A DNA stretch of 64,000 nucleotides from Parasutterella excrementihominis YIT 11859 (GTDB lineage: Bacteria; Pseudomonadota; Gammaproteobacteria; Burkholderiales; Burkholderiaceae_F). The DNA lies in contig NZ_GL883676.1 in the NCBI RefSeq assembly GCF_000205025.1, positions 1 through 64,000 of the forward strand. The letters run 5' to 3'. Shown piece by piece: positions 39,207-47,577 of the stretch (its first letter is position 1; each line of letters opens with the position of its first letter). The translations under genes were made by a program, and so were the position numbers. The notes under the pieces are model-generated. The model was not told where the DNA came from and ran no database searches. It worked only from the letters and a program-made list of their open reading frames with translations.

Positions 39207-39234
39207 ATTTGGTGTCACTTTTCGTATTTTCAAC
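39207..39234 (-). promoter_or_regulatory. Sigma-32-like heat-shock promoter of htpG, with inverted repeat
   Basis: Minus strand: GTTGAAA (39234-39228), 13-base spacer, CACCAAAT (39214-39207), close to CTTGAAA-N13-CCCCATNT. A TGACAC/GTGTCA inverted repeat (39200-39217) overlaps the -10 element and might be an operator. Confidence 0.6.
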
Positions 39235-39413
39235 CTCTGCTGATGTAAGATTTTCTGAATGCGGGCAATAAGGGGAGTGATTATCACCACTTCTGCCCAT
39301 TTTGGTTTTCCGATACCCGCAATAAAGGCTGCCACAAACAGCTCAACTACAAGGTCTTTATTTTTTGGAGCTTTTTGGCTCCGATGTTTTTATTTATCGC
39401 AGGAATGCGCACT

Positions 39414-40613
39414 ATGTCTGACAATTCTTTAACACCTCCAAAATCGATCCGCGCAAGATCCTCTCAGCGTTCCATTATTCGTGAACTCCTCAAACTGGCG
39501 AGCCAGCCCGATGTCATTTCTTTTGCTGGCGGCCTGCCCTCTCCTAAGAGCTTCCCGGTCAAAGCCATTGAAAAAGCGACCGACTGGGTTTTAGAAACAC
39601 AAGGCACCCGTGCCCTCCAGTACTCCAGTACCGAAGGTGAACCCGCTCTTCGCAAGGCCATTGCCGCTCATGAAGCTGAATTAGGTGCTCCCGTTGACCC
39701 TGACTGCATTCAAATCGTTTCCGGTTCTCAGCAGGCTTTGGATTTAATGGCCCTCGCCTACATCGATGAAGGTTCCAAGGTTGCAGTCGAAGATCCGACT
39801 TACCTCGGTGCATTGTCTGCTTTCAAACTCCAGCGTCCTGAATTTGTCACGCTCCCGACGGATGAACATGGCTTGAACCCGGATTTAATCGGACCAGAAT
39901 TCAGCGGCATTCGTTTTGCCTATGTCATGCCGACTTTCCAGAACCCGACAGGCATCACGATTACTGAAGAAAGACGTAAGAAACTCGCTGAAAAAGCCCG
40001 TGAATACGATTTCTGGATTTTGGAAGACAACCCCTACGGCGAACTTTGGTATGACCGTCAGCCTCCGAAGCCGATTCGCTGCTATGCCCCGGAACGTACT
40101 CTGACAATGGGAACATTCTCCAAAGTTCTGTCTCCCGGTTTCCGTCTCGGTTACATCATCGGGCCGAAGCCTGCGCTTGATCCTCTCACAACGATTAAGC
40201 AGGCCGTTGACCTCCATACGTCTACATTCACGCAGCTGATTTCTGCCCGCTGCCTTGATGAAGGCCTTATGAAGACGCACATGCCGGATGTCCGCGCTCT
40301 TTACAGAACTCAGTGCCACTGCATGCTCGATGCATTAGAACGTTACTTTCCCGAAGGCACAACTTGGACTAAACCTGACGGCGGTATGTTCATTTGGGTC
40401 ACACTGCCGGAATACATCAACACCGACGACATGATGAAAGAAGCGCTCGACAGAAAAGTCGCTTATGTTCCGAGCTCCGCTTTCTACGCCAATGAGCCGA
40501 AGTTCAACCAGATGCGCTTGTCCTTCGTGACGGTTCCTCCGGAAAAGATTGACCAAGGCGTCAAGGTTCTAGCTGACCTTATTAAGGAAAAAATGGCTGC
40601 TCACAACGCTTAA
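39414..40613 (+). CDS. PLP-dependent aminotransferase, class I/II (2-aminoadipate/LysN-like)
   Basis: Fold-type I aminotransferase. PLP-binding Lys lies in TMGTFSKVLSPGFRLGYI, the cofactor Asp and Tyr region in ILEDNPYGELWY, and the substrate Arg region near the C-terminus in MRLSFVTV. It resembles the aminotransferase domain of MocR-like proteins and archaeal/Thermus LysN but has no HTH domain. The ATG at 39414 (MSDNS) has AGGA nine bases upstream and is preferred to upstream in-frame starts. A hairpin GGAGC/GCTCC lies in the leader. The preferred amino acid is unknown. Confidence 0.87.
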   Translation: MSDNSLTPPKSIRARSSQRSIIRELLKLASQPDVISFAGGLPSPKSFPVKAIEKATDWVLETQGTRALQYSSTEGEPALRKAIAAHEAELGAPVDPDCIQIVSGSQQALDLMALAYIDEGSKVAVEDPTYLGALSAFKLQRPEFVTLPTDEHGLNPDLIGPEFSGIRFAYVMPTFQNPTGITITEERRKKLAEKAREYDFWILEDNPYGELWYDRQPPKPIRCYAPERTLTMGTFSKVLSPGFRLGYIIGPKPALDPLTTIKQAVDLHTSTFTQLISARCLDEGLMKTHMPDVRALYRTQCHCMLDALERYFPEGTTWTKPDGGMFIWVTLPEYINTDDMMKEALDRKVAYVPSSAFYANEPKFNQMRLSFVTVPPEKIDQGVKVLADLIKEKMAAHNA

Positions 40614-40638
40614 TCCGCGTTAAGCAGTGCGATGTCAA

Positions 40639-40661
40639 CAGGTCCTTCGGGATCTGTTTTG
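40639..40661 (+). terminator. Intrinsic terminator after the aminotransferase
   Basis: ACAGGTCC, TTCG loop, GGATCTGT, then TTTG; contains one G-T pair. Confidence 0.65.
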
Positions 40662-40678
40662 CTATGCAGCAAACTAAA

Positions 40679-40699
40679 GCGGCCGAAAAATCCGGCCGC
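40679..40699 (-). terminator. Intrinsic terminator after the FMN/FAD reductase
   Basis: Minus strand: GCGGCCGG, short loop, CGGCCGC, then TTTAGTTT. Confidence 0.75.
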
Positions 40700-40723
40700 A
40701 ATCGTCAATTATTTGGCTCTATC

Positions 40724-42889
40724 TTACTTGTGAGCAACAGCAGACTTAGCCGCAATTCTGCCAAACGTTAAAACATCAGCCGTGGCATTACCGCCTAAAC
40801 GGTTAGAGCCATGGATACCGCCTGTCACTTCACCGGCTGCATAGAGGCCGGGGATCGGCTTGCCGTTCTTATCCAAGACCTGAGCATTGGTCGAAATCTG
40901 CAAACCACCCATAGTGTGATGGATCGAAGGTGCACGCGGAGTAGCATAGAACGGAGGTTTAACGATAGGACGATCAAAGAGTTTGCGTCCGAACTTCGGA
41001 TCGTTCTTAGCTTCAACCATCTTATTGAATTCAGCCACCGTTGCTTCGAGCTTATCAGCAGGCATACCGAGCTGTTTAGCCAAATCAGCTAAAGAATCAG
41101 CCTTGTAGATACGGCCGATGCTGACCAAAGTTTCAACATCTTCGTTAAAGCTGTTGAGCGGTTTAACGATCGAGGAATCGTTGATATCGTAAACAACTCC
41201 GCCGGGCTGCTTCTTGATCGCGGCAACGAATTCGTCGCGGCGCGCATCTTCTTTGACGAAGCGTTCACCGTTCTTGTTGACGTCAATCACATCGTCCAAA
41301 CCTGACATCTTGCGGGCGCGGCCCTGCAGAGCGCCGGTACCCGGAGTAGCCAGCGGATAAACCTGAACGTAGTTCATGCCGGTTGTATCTGCGCCGTGTC
41401 TTGTGGCAATAACAATACCGTCACCGGTTGCACCCGGCTGGTTCGTAGAAACCATTTCCGGAGTGAGGTGCGGAGCAGACTTCCGACGCATTTCTTTGTT
41501 CTGGGAATAGCCGCCGGTAGCCAGAATGACACCGTCCTTGGATGTGAATTCGTACTTATTGCCAACCTTGTCGGTTGCAGTCACGCCGATCACGCGGCCC
41601 TTGTCATTGAGGATAAGGTCCTGAACGCGCATACCCAGCTTGAAGTTAACGCCCTGTTTGACGGCAGACTGATACAGAGGATCAATCAGGCCGAGACCTG
41701 CAGGAGCATCGAGCTGGTGTGTACGCTGCCAGAGAGCGCCAGCGCCCTGGCTGACGCGGTCCATCACAGGAGAACCTTTAGACTGCATCCAGTGCAGCGT
41801 ATCGAGTACATTGTTGGAATACTGCCTGATCAGAGGAATCTGACCGACTTTGTCGCCGCCGTTATAAGTTTGGAGAGCATGCCATTCAGGGCAGTCAAAG
41901 AGAGTCTTAGAACCGCTCTTCAAGTAGGCTTCATACTTGGCTTTGACGTCGGCCATTAGCTTGGCGTGTTCTTCGCTGACAGGTTTTTCGCTGATTGCTT
42001 TAACCACAGCTTCCTTCAGTGTTTCGGTCATCGGAAGCGCTTTCTGTCTATCAGGGTCAGCTGCATTAAATGCAGATGCGCAGCGAAGTGTGTTTCCGCC
42101 GATCACGGGCATCTTTTCCAAAACCAAAACGTTCTTAACGCCTAAATCTTTAGCTGTGACAGCAGCGGAAAGACCGGCGCCGCCAGCACCTACGATGATG
42201 AGATCTGCACTGTCCTTGGTTATCCCGGCAACTTTCTTGATCTTTTCAGAAACGGGTTTTTGGAATGCTGCGATGTCGCCGCCGGCTTTTTCAATTGCCT
42301 GAGCAATGGCTGTCTTCAGGGCGGTACTTGTGACCGTCGCACCGGCGATGTTGTCAACATTGAGCGTCTGATACTGCAGAACGTCTTTACCGATTTCACG
42401 GATTGCCGTGTCGCCTAAATATTTCGTTTCTCTCTGGCCCGGTGTCTTAATGTCGATAATCTTGTTGTCTTTAATCGTAACTTCAACGGTCAGCCAGCCG
42501 TTATTGCCGTATGCTTTGCCTTCAAAATTGCCATTCTTGAGAGCCAGAGGAGCGGCTTTCTTGCCCTGGGCCTGGTTCAGGCATTCCTGAACAGCTTTCT
42601 TGATGGCGGCAGAAGAAACAGAAGCACCGGCGACGCCTTGGACATCTGCAGACTGTGCTTTAACGATTTCAGCCGGAAGAGAGGCAACTGCCTTGGAGCC
42701 GATACCTTCCGTTTCCTTTTGATCAACGATCTTGACGGAAAGAATCTTGTCCGCTGAAGTCGTTACTTCGACTTTGACCGGTCCGTTCTGGCCAGCAATG
42801 GCGCCCGTGTAGGTGCCCGGTGTATAGGCATATGCACCGGTAGAAACGGCAGCAAGCAGAACTGAGGTGGCAAGTACTGATAATTTCAT
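40724..42889 (-). CDS. Exported FAD reductase with two FMN-binding domains (urocanate/fumarate reductase family)
   Basis: Periplasmic reductase with a Sec signal peptide (about residues 1-22). Two consecutive FMN_bind domains end in GASVSS (about residue 90) and GATVTS (about residue 190), the sites where ApbE attaches FMN. The flavin reductase domain starts with DLIIVGAGGAGLSAA at about residue 230, and HGSNRLGGNATADVLTFGR lies near the C-terminus. In the active site, Tyr of YVQVYPLA sits where fumarate reductases have His, and the Thr-Glu pair is missing, which resembles urocanate reductase rather than fumarate reductase. DARRDEF carries the proton-donor Arg region. No heme sites, and no cytochrome gene nearby. 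AAGGAGAAATATTC precedes the ATG. Confidence 0.88.
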   Translation of the reverse strand: MKLSVLATSVLLAAVSTGAYAYTPGTYTGAIAGQNGPVKVEVTTSADKILSVKIVDQKETEGIGSKAVASLPAEIVKAQSADVQGVAGASVSSAAIKKAVQECLNQAQGKKAAPLALKNGNFEGKAYGNNGWLTVEVTIKDNKIIDIKTPGQRETKYLGDTAIREIGKDVLQYQTLNVDNIAGATVTSTALKTAIAQAIEKAGGDIAAFQKPVSEKIKKVAGITKDSADLIIVGAGGAGLSAAVTAKDLGVKNVLVLEKMPVIGGNTLRCASAFNAADPDRQKALPMTETLKEAVVKAISEKPVSEEHAKLMADVKAKYEAYLKSGSKTLFDCPEWHALQTYNGGDKVGQIPLIRQYSNNVLDTLHWMQSKGSPVMDRVSQGAGALWQRTHQLDAPAGLGLIDPLYQSAVKQGVNFKLGMRVQDLILNDKGRVIGVTATDKVGNKYEFTSKDGVILATGGYSQNKEMRRKSAPHLTPEMVSTNQPGATGDGIVIATRHGADTTGMNYVQVYPLATPGTGALQGRARKMSGLDDVIDVNKNGERFVKEDARRDEFVAAIKKQPGGVVYDINDSSIVKPLNSFNEDVETLVSIGRIYKADSLADLAKQLGMPADKLEATVAEFNKMVEAKNDPKFGRKLFDRPIVKPPFYATPRAPSIHHTMGGLQISTNAQVLDKNGKPIPGLYAAGEVTGGIHGSNRLGGNATADVLTFGRIAAKSAVAHK

Positions 42890-43092
42890 GAATATTTCTC
42901 CTTAGTTCAAAGGCAAATCGAGCAAAAATCCCTCTTTTTGCTGTTTGACTTTGATTTAGTCTTGGGAATTCCCGCCAATAAATATTCCCCAATGGGCGGC
43001 GAGACCGGAGGCCTTAAAAAGAACCCAAAAGCATCGGGCGCCTCGTCAAATATAGTGTTTTCTTCTTGGCACTATTATTCTTTTTCTGCGGT

Positions 43093-43104
43093 GAACTATA
43101 GTTC
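43093..43104. promoter_or_regulatory. Perfect palindrome GAACTATAGTTC in the reductase/mop spacer
   Basis: A 12-base perfect palindrome. Nearby, ATAGTG and CACTAT form a second inverted repeat (43052-43075), and GGGAATTCCC (42964-42973) is a third. They lie in the 566-base spacer between the divergent FMN/FAD reductase and mop genes, which otherwise holds no gene. Operator function is inferred from position only. Confidence 0.3.
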
Positions 43105-43455
43105 CGCAAAACATGGATGTAAAGGTTCTTTAGTTGCTTGCTAAGGGTTTATTCTTAGGATTTACCCCTCGGATTTGTTTTCGTAAAATCCAAAAGAACT
43201 TCTAATACCATTAAGAAAGTAAGCTTTCTTGTAAAAAATTATTTCCGCAAAAGGCAAAAACAAGTTTTTTTTGCAGCTGAACCATTCAGCCATTTCTAAA
43301 TTCAGAATAGTTTTACCCTTACATGCAAAACAACTTTTTCCTCAAGTCCTCGATCGTTATTCTCTTATTTACAAGCGAGACTTCTCTTTTTACAAAGGGC
43401 TGAGAACTTCTTAAACTTTCGTTGATTTTTTAATCATCTAACTAAAGGAATTTAA

Positions 43456-43669
43456 ATGAAATTATCCGCACGTAACGTTCTCGAAGGCAAAGTTCTCTCT
43501 ATCAAAAAAAGGTCCGGTTTCTACCGAAGTTGATATCGAGACTAAAGGCGGCGAACGCGTTGTTGCTTCCATCACCACAGCTTCTGCTGACTCCCTGAAA
43601 CTCGAAGTCGGCAAGAAAGTCTATGCCGTCATCAAGGCTTCCAACGTTATGGTTGGCACAGACGAGTAA
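43456..43669 (+). pseudogene. mop: Molbindin (Mop, molybdopterin-binding/TOBE) gene with a single-base frameshift
   Basis: The frame starts MKLSARNVLEGKVLSIKK and then shifts at a run of seven A (43504-43510), stopping at 43531. Removing one A restores a 70-residue molbindin with GPVSTEVDIETKGGERVVAS, ITTASADSLKLEVGKKVYA and IKASNVMVG, ending at 43669. Mop proteins are cytoplasmic molybdate-binding hexamers. AAAGGAA lies before the ATG, a terminator follows, and the downstream part keeps perfect family sequence. This points to a very recent mutation, a reversible slippage site, or an assembly error. Confidence 0.88.
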
Positions 43670-43688
43670 TTCTCGTTAGTCTTATGCG

Positions 43689-43725
43689 AAAGTCCGGCGT
43701 TTTTTCGTCGGACTTTTTGTTTTTG
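43689..43725 (+). terminator. Intrinsic terminator after mop
   Basis: AGTCCG, loop, CGGACT followed by TTTTTGTTTTT. Confidence 0.88.
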
Positions 43726-43728
43726 GAG

Positions 43729-44610
43729 TTACTGCGGACCGGCGCCGGCTTTAAAGGTGTTGCACATCTCCGGATTTCCGGTATCGAATCCGGTCTTAAA
43801 CCAGTAATACCGCTGTTCAGATGTGCCGTGTGTAAAACTGTCCGGCACGACTCTTCCTTGAGCTTCACGCTGCAGTCGGTCATCACCGATTGCGGTTGCT
43901 GTTCTTAAAGCTTCCTGCAAGTCTCCCTTCTCAAGGATTCCTTGTCTCTGCATATCGTGTCCCCAGACACCTGCCAGGCAATCTGCTTGAAGTTCCAGCT
44001 TAACGGAAAGTCTGTTAGCTTCTTTAGGGCTGACTTGAGACTGCAGTTTCTGAACCTGAGAGGAAATCCCTAGAAGCGTCTGAACGTGGTGTCCTACTTC
44101 ATGGGCTAGGACATAACCTAAAGCGAAGTCTCCTCCGCCGCCCAATTTTCTCTGCATGTCTTTATAGAAAGAGAGGTCCACATAAAGCTTATGGTCGGAC
44201 GGACAGTAGAACGGACCCATCGCAGCCTGACCATATCCGCATGCGGTCCGGGTGCTTCCGGAATAAAGCACCATTTTCGGAGGAATGTACTTTTTGCCGG
44301 ATTGAGCAAAAATTCGGCCCCACGTCTCTTCTGTTGTTCTCAGTGCCACAGAAGAAAACTTCGCCAGTTCCTGCTCCTGAGCACTCGGCTGGTAGCTTGA
44401 ACTTTGTGTCTGAGTAGGCATCGGAGAATCCAAGCCTAGCAGCGGCGTCAGATCGATGCCGTAATAGCCGGCAACTAAAACGACCGCTAAGACAGCTAAT
44501 CCCAGCTTGCCTCTCGGCATAGGGAATCTCGGACCGCCGCCCCCGAATCCTCCGCCTTCTCCACGGCGGTCTTCTACGTTGCTGCTGCCCTCTCTGTCTT
44601 TCCAAAGCAT
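43729..44610 (-). CDS. ypfJ: Putative neutral zinc metallopeptidase (YpfJ family)
   Basis: One membrane helix near residues 35-55 follows a glycine-rich N-terminus ([10 protein letters not shown]). The zinc site is HEVGHHVQ, and the conserved [19 protein letters not shown] and DCLAGVW segments are typical of the family. The start ATG at 44610, preceded by GGAGGATAAG, gives 293 residues; the longer open frame to 44718 runs through the parC terminator and is rejected. Substrate and role are not established for the family. Confidence 0.88.
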   Translation of the reverse strand: MLWKDREGSSNVEDRRGEGGGFGGGGPRFPMPRGKLGLAVLAVVLVAGYYGIDLTPLLGLDSPMPTQTQSSSYQPSAQEQELAKFSSVALRTTEETWGRIFAQSGKKYIPPKMVLYSGSTRTACGYGQAAMGPFYCPSDHKLYVDLSFYKDMQRKLGGGGDFALGYVLAHEVGHHVQTLLGISSQVQKLQSQVSPKEANRLSVKLELQADCLAGVWGHDMQRQGILEKGDLQEALRTATAIGDDRLQREAQGRVVPDSFTHGTSEQRYYWFKTGFDTGNPEMCNTFKAGAGPQ

Positions 44611-44689
44611 CTTATCCTCCGATGCACGTGTTGCCTGTGCACATTTTAGGGGCCGTCCTCCTAAGAAACTTTCTACCGGGGCCCCTTTT

Positions 44690-44725
44690 AGGAAAAGGCG
44701 CCGTTCCCGCGGGAACAAGCGCCTT
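44690..44725 (-). terminator. Intrinsic terminator after parC
   Basis: Minus strand: AAGGCGC, interrupted stem with inner GTTCCCGCGGGAAC, GCGCCTTTT. Confidence 0.85.
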
Positions 44726-44744
44726 GTATTTGAGTCTGAAGCTC

Positions 44745-47564
44745 TTAGATGATCGTGCTTTCTTCAACCTCTTCGCTATCGTCACCTTTATTGGCAGTCT
44801 CAAGCTTATAAGGCTTCAAACCTAAGAACTCCCATTTAGCCTCAACGAACCGGCCCTTACGGCCTCTCCGTGTTCGGTAGTCTTCAATGGAGCGAGGACC
44901 GACCAAAAGTTCCTGAATCTTGCCGCCGCGGCCTTTTCCGACCACCACGACTCCGTTCGGAGAAATCGGAACGGCTGCGACCAGTTTCTCATCGTCCTGG
45001 AGCGCCATGATTGTGGTGCCCTTGCCGCCGCTCGAAAGAGCTCTGAGTTCATCCGTCGTGAAGACAACCAATCGACCGCTCGAAGACAACGCGGCGATCC
45101 AGCCGGTCAACGGTGTTGAAACCTGAACCGGAAGCGGTTTAGCTCCGTCCAAGATAAAGAAGGATTTGCCGCCTCTCTGACGGACTGCAAGATCAGACAT
45201 CTTGCAGAAGAAGCCCATGGCTGCGTCTGAGGTAAACAGCAAGACAGTATCGGACGCACCGCAAATGTAGTCAAAGGGAACATCTCCGTCCTGGAATTGG
45301 ACGAACGCGCTCACATGAGTCCCCTCGCCTCTGGCACTCGGCAGAGAAGAAACCGGAATACTGTAAATGCGTCCGGTGTTCGACAAGATATACAAATTGT
45401 CGACACTGCGGCATTCCATAGAGCAGCGATACTTGTCACCCAGCTTGAAGTTCATGGCACGAGCGTCAAATCCATGACCTTGTCTTGAACGCAGGAAGCC
45501 CTTTTCACTCACGATCACTGTGACAGGTTCATCAATCACCTGTTTCGCAATCGAAGCGCCCTTGGCTTCTTCAATGAGTGTGCGTCTTTCGTCGCCATAG
45601 GTGTCAATATCCTGACGGATCTCTTTGGTGACTTCTCTTCTCAGTTTCTTTTCATCCGTCAGCAAGCCGCGCAGACGTTCAGCTTCATTCCGAAGCTTCT
45701 CCAGCTCTTTACGGAGTTTGACTTCATCGAGAGAGGCCAACTGACGCAGTTTGATTTCAAGGATGTCTTCGGCCTGCGTATCAGACAACCCGAAATGCGT
45801 TATCAGTTCTTTCTTGGGATCGTCCGCACCGCGAATGATGCGAATCACTTCCTCAATATCAACGAGAACAATGAGACGACCTTCCAACGTATGGATACGA
45901 GCTTCAGCTTCATTTAAAGAAGTCTGAGATCGAGCGCGAACCGTACGCAGTCTAAAGCTAACCCATTCGGAAAGAATGTCTTTCAAACCTTTTTGACGAG
46001 GTTTGCCGTCAATGCCAATCACCACAAGGTTGAACTTGCAGGAGGTTTCAAGACTGGTCTTACTGAGAATGGTGCTGACGAGCTCTTCTCGATCAATGGA
46101 TTTCGATTTCGGATCGATGACCAAGCGTACAGGTGCCTCAGCACTCGACTCGTCTCTCATGCCGCTCATGACGTTCATGATCAGCTGCTTGTCCTGCTGC
46201 TGTTTTGCAGTCAGAGACTTCTTACCTTGCGGTGCCTTAGGATTAGTGAGCGCTTCCAGTTCCGACATCACCTTCATGACGGAAACTTTATACGGAACGC
46301 TGTCAAAAACTAACTGCCACTGGCCCCTGGAAAGCTCTTCAAAGTGGTAAGTGGCGCGAACCTGCAGGTTGCCGTAACCGCTTCGATAAACATTCTTAAT
46401 GTCAGAGGCAGAAGATATAACCTGAGCACCGCCCGGGAAATCCGGACCTTTAACAATTTCAAGCAATTCGTCCGTCGTGATCTCAGGATTACGGATCACT
46501 TCAATGGCAGCCTCTCCGACTTCCGTAAGATTGTGGGACGGAATTTCGGTTGCCATACCGACCGCAATACCGCTGGAGCCGTTCAATAAAAGCACCGGCA
46601 GACGGGCCGGCAGTAAAACTGGTTCTTTATGGGTTCCGTCGTAGTTCGGAATAAATTTGACGGTTCCTTTGTCCAGTTCGCCAAGCAGAAGATCGGCATA
46701 CTTAGAAAGGCGGACTTCGGTGTAACGCATAGCCGCAGCACCGTCGCCGTCAGCCGAACCGAAGTTACCCTGACCTTGAACCAACGGATAGCGCATCGTG
46801 AAGTCCTGCGCCAAACGAACCATAGCGTCGTAAGCGGCCGAGTCACCGTGCGGATGATACTTACCTAAGACTTCACCGACGACTCGAGCACTCTTAACCG
46901 TTTTGACATCCGGATTCAGGCCGAGCCGCTTCATTGCGTAGAGAATTCTTCTCTGGACAGGCTTCATGCCGTCGCAGACGTCCGGCAATGCACGGCCTTT
47001 TACCACAGAAATAGCGTATTCCAGATAAGCGCGGCTTGCAAAGTATGCAAGCGTTAATTCATCGCAGTCTGTGTCGGCATGCTTCAGAGCTTCTTCGACG
47101 ATGTCAGAACCACGGGGCTGTGCAGGCGCAGGAACCAATTCTGCTTCTTCAACTTCGTCCGCAACTTCCTGAAGCTCTTCCTTCATGTCAGAAGCATCTT
47201 CACGCATCAGGTTTTGAGCGAGCTGCTCGGCTTCTTCTAGAGAATCTTCATTCTTCGGTTCAGAAGCCGGTTCAGCCAACTCTGCTGTTGCATCTTCCAG
47301 TTGAAACTCTAATTTCTTTTCACCCTCGGAGGAAGACTTTTCTGCCTCAGGAGAATGTTCCGGCTCCTCCTCTAGCATATCAAAGAGGAAACCGGTTCCC
47401 TTACCGATGTCTTCTTCGGGTTCCGGCTGAGCTTTTTTAGCTTTTCCTTTCTTCTCTTGGGGCTCTTCGTCTTCAGCTGCGGGCAGAACCGCCTTTCCGT
47501 CGATTTCTTCAAAAAGCTCGGTCTGATCAGCTTCCGTTAATTTGCGTCTTGGTTTCTTAGGCAT
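44745..47564 (-). CDS. parC: DNA topoisomerase IV subunit A with long acidic N-terminal extension
   Basis: DNA cleavage/rejoining subunit that unlinks daughter chromosomes. The winged-helix and tower domains are clear: [34 protein letters not shown] (quinolone-resistance region, with Ser at the position equivalent to E. coli Ser80 and Asp at 84), and [11 protein letters not shown] with the catalytic Tyr. The C-terminal beta-pinwheel covers roughly the last 250 residues. At 939 residues it is much longer than usual (about 750-780). The excess is an N-terminal region of about 165 residues rich in Glu, Asp, Lys, Ala and Pro. It lies 13 bases behind parE. Confidence 0.93.
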   Translation of the reverse strand: MPKKPRRKLTEADQTELFEEIDGKAVLPAAEDEEPQEKKGKAKKAQPEPEEDIGKGTGFLFDMLEEEPEHSPEAEKSSSEGEKKLEFQLEDATAELAEPASEPKNEDSLEEAEQLAQNLMREDASDMKEELQEVADEVEEAELVPAPAQPRGSDIVEEALKHADTDCDELTLAYFASRAYLEYAISVVKGRALPDVCDGMKPVQRRILYAMKRLGLNPDVKTVKSARVVGEVLGKYHPHGDSAAYDAMVRLAQDFTMRYPLVQGQGNFGSADGDGAAAMRYTEVRLSKYADLLLGELDKGTVKFIPNYDGTHKEPVLLPARLPVLLLNGSSGIAVGMATEIPSHNLTEVGEAAIEVIRNPEITTDELLEIVKGPDFPGGAQVISSASDIKNVYRSGYGNLQVRATYHFEELSRGQWQLVFDSVPYKVSVMKVMSELEALTNPKAPQGKKSLTAKQQQDKQLIMNVMSGMRDESSAEAPVRLVIDPKSKSIDREELVSTILSKTSLETSCKFNLVVIGIDGKPRQKGLKDILSEWVSFRLRTVRARSQTSLNEAEARIHTLEGRLIVLVDIEEVIRIIRGADDPKKELITHFGLSDTQAEDILEIKLRQLASLDEVKLRKELEKLRNEAERLRGLLTDEKKLRREVTKEIRQDIDTYGDERRTLIEEAKGASIAKQVIDEPVTVIVSEKGFLRSRQGHGFDARAMNFKLGDKYRCSMECRSVDNLYILSNTGRIYSIPVSSLPSARGEGTHVSAFVQFQDGDVPFDYICGASDTVLLFTSDAAMGFFCKMSDLAVRQRGGKSFFILDGAKPLPVQVSTPLTGWIAALSSSGRLVVFTTDELRALSSGGKGTTIMALQDDEKLVAAVPISPNGVVVVGKGRGGKIQELLVGPRSIEDYRTRRGRKGRFVEAKWEFLGLKPYKLETANKGDDSEEVEESTII

Positions 47565-47577
47565 TTATTGCGCTCAG

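Noticed and set aside
44611-44718. N-terminal extension of the YpfJ-like frame
   Set aside because: Runs through the parC terminator hairpin; the ATG at 44610 has a perfect ribosome binding site.
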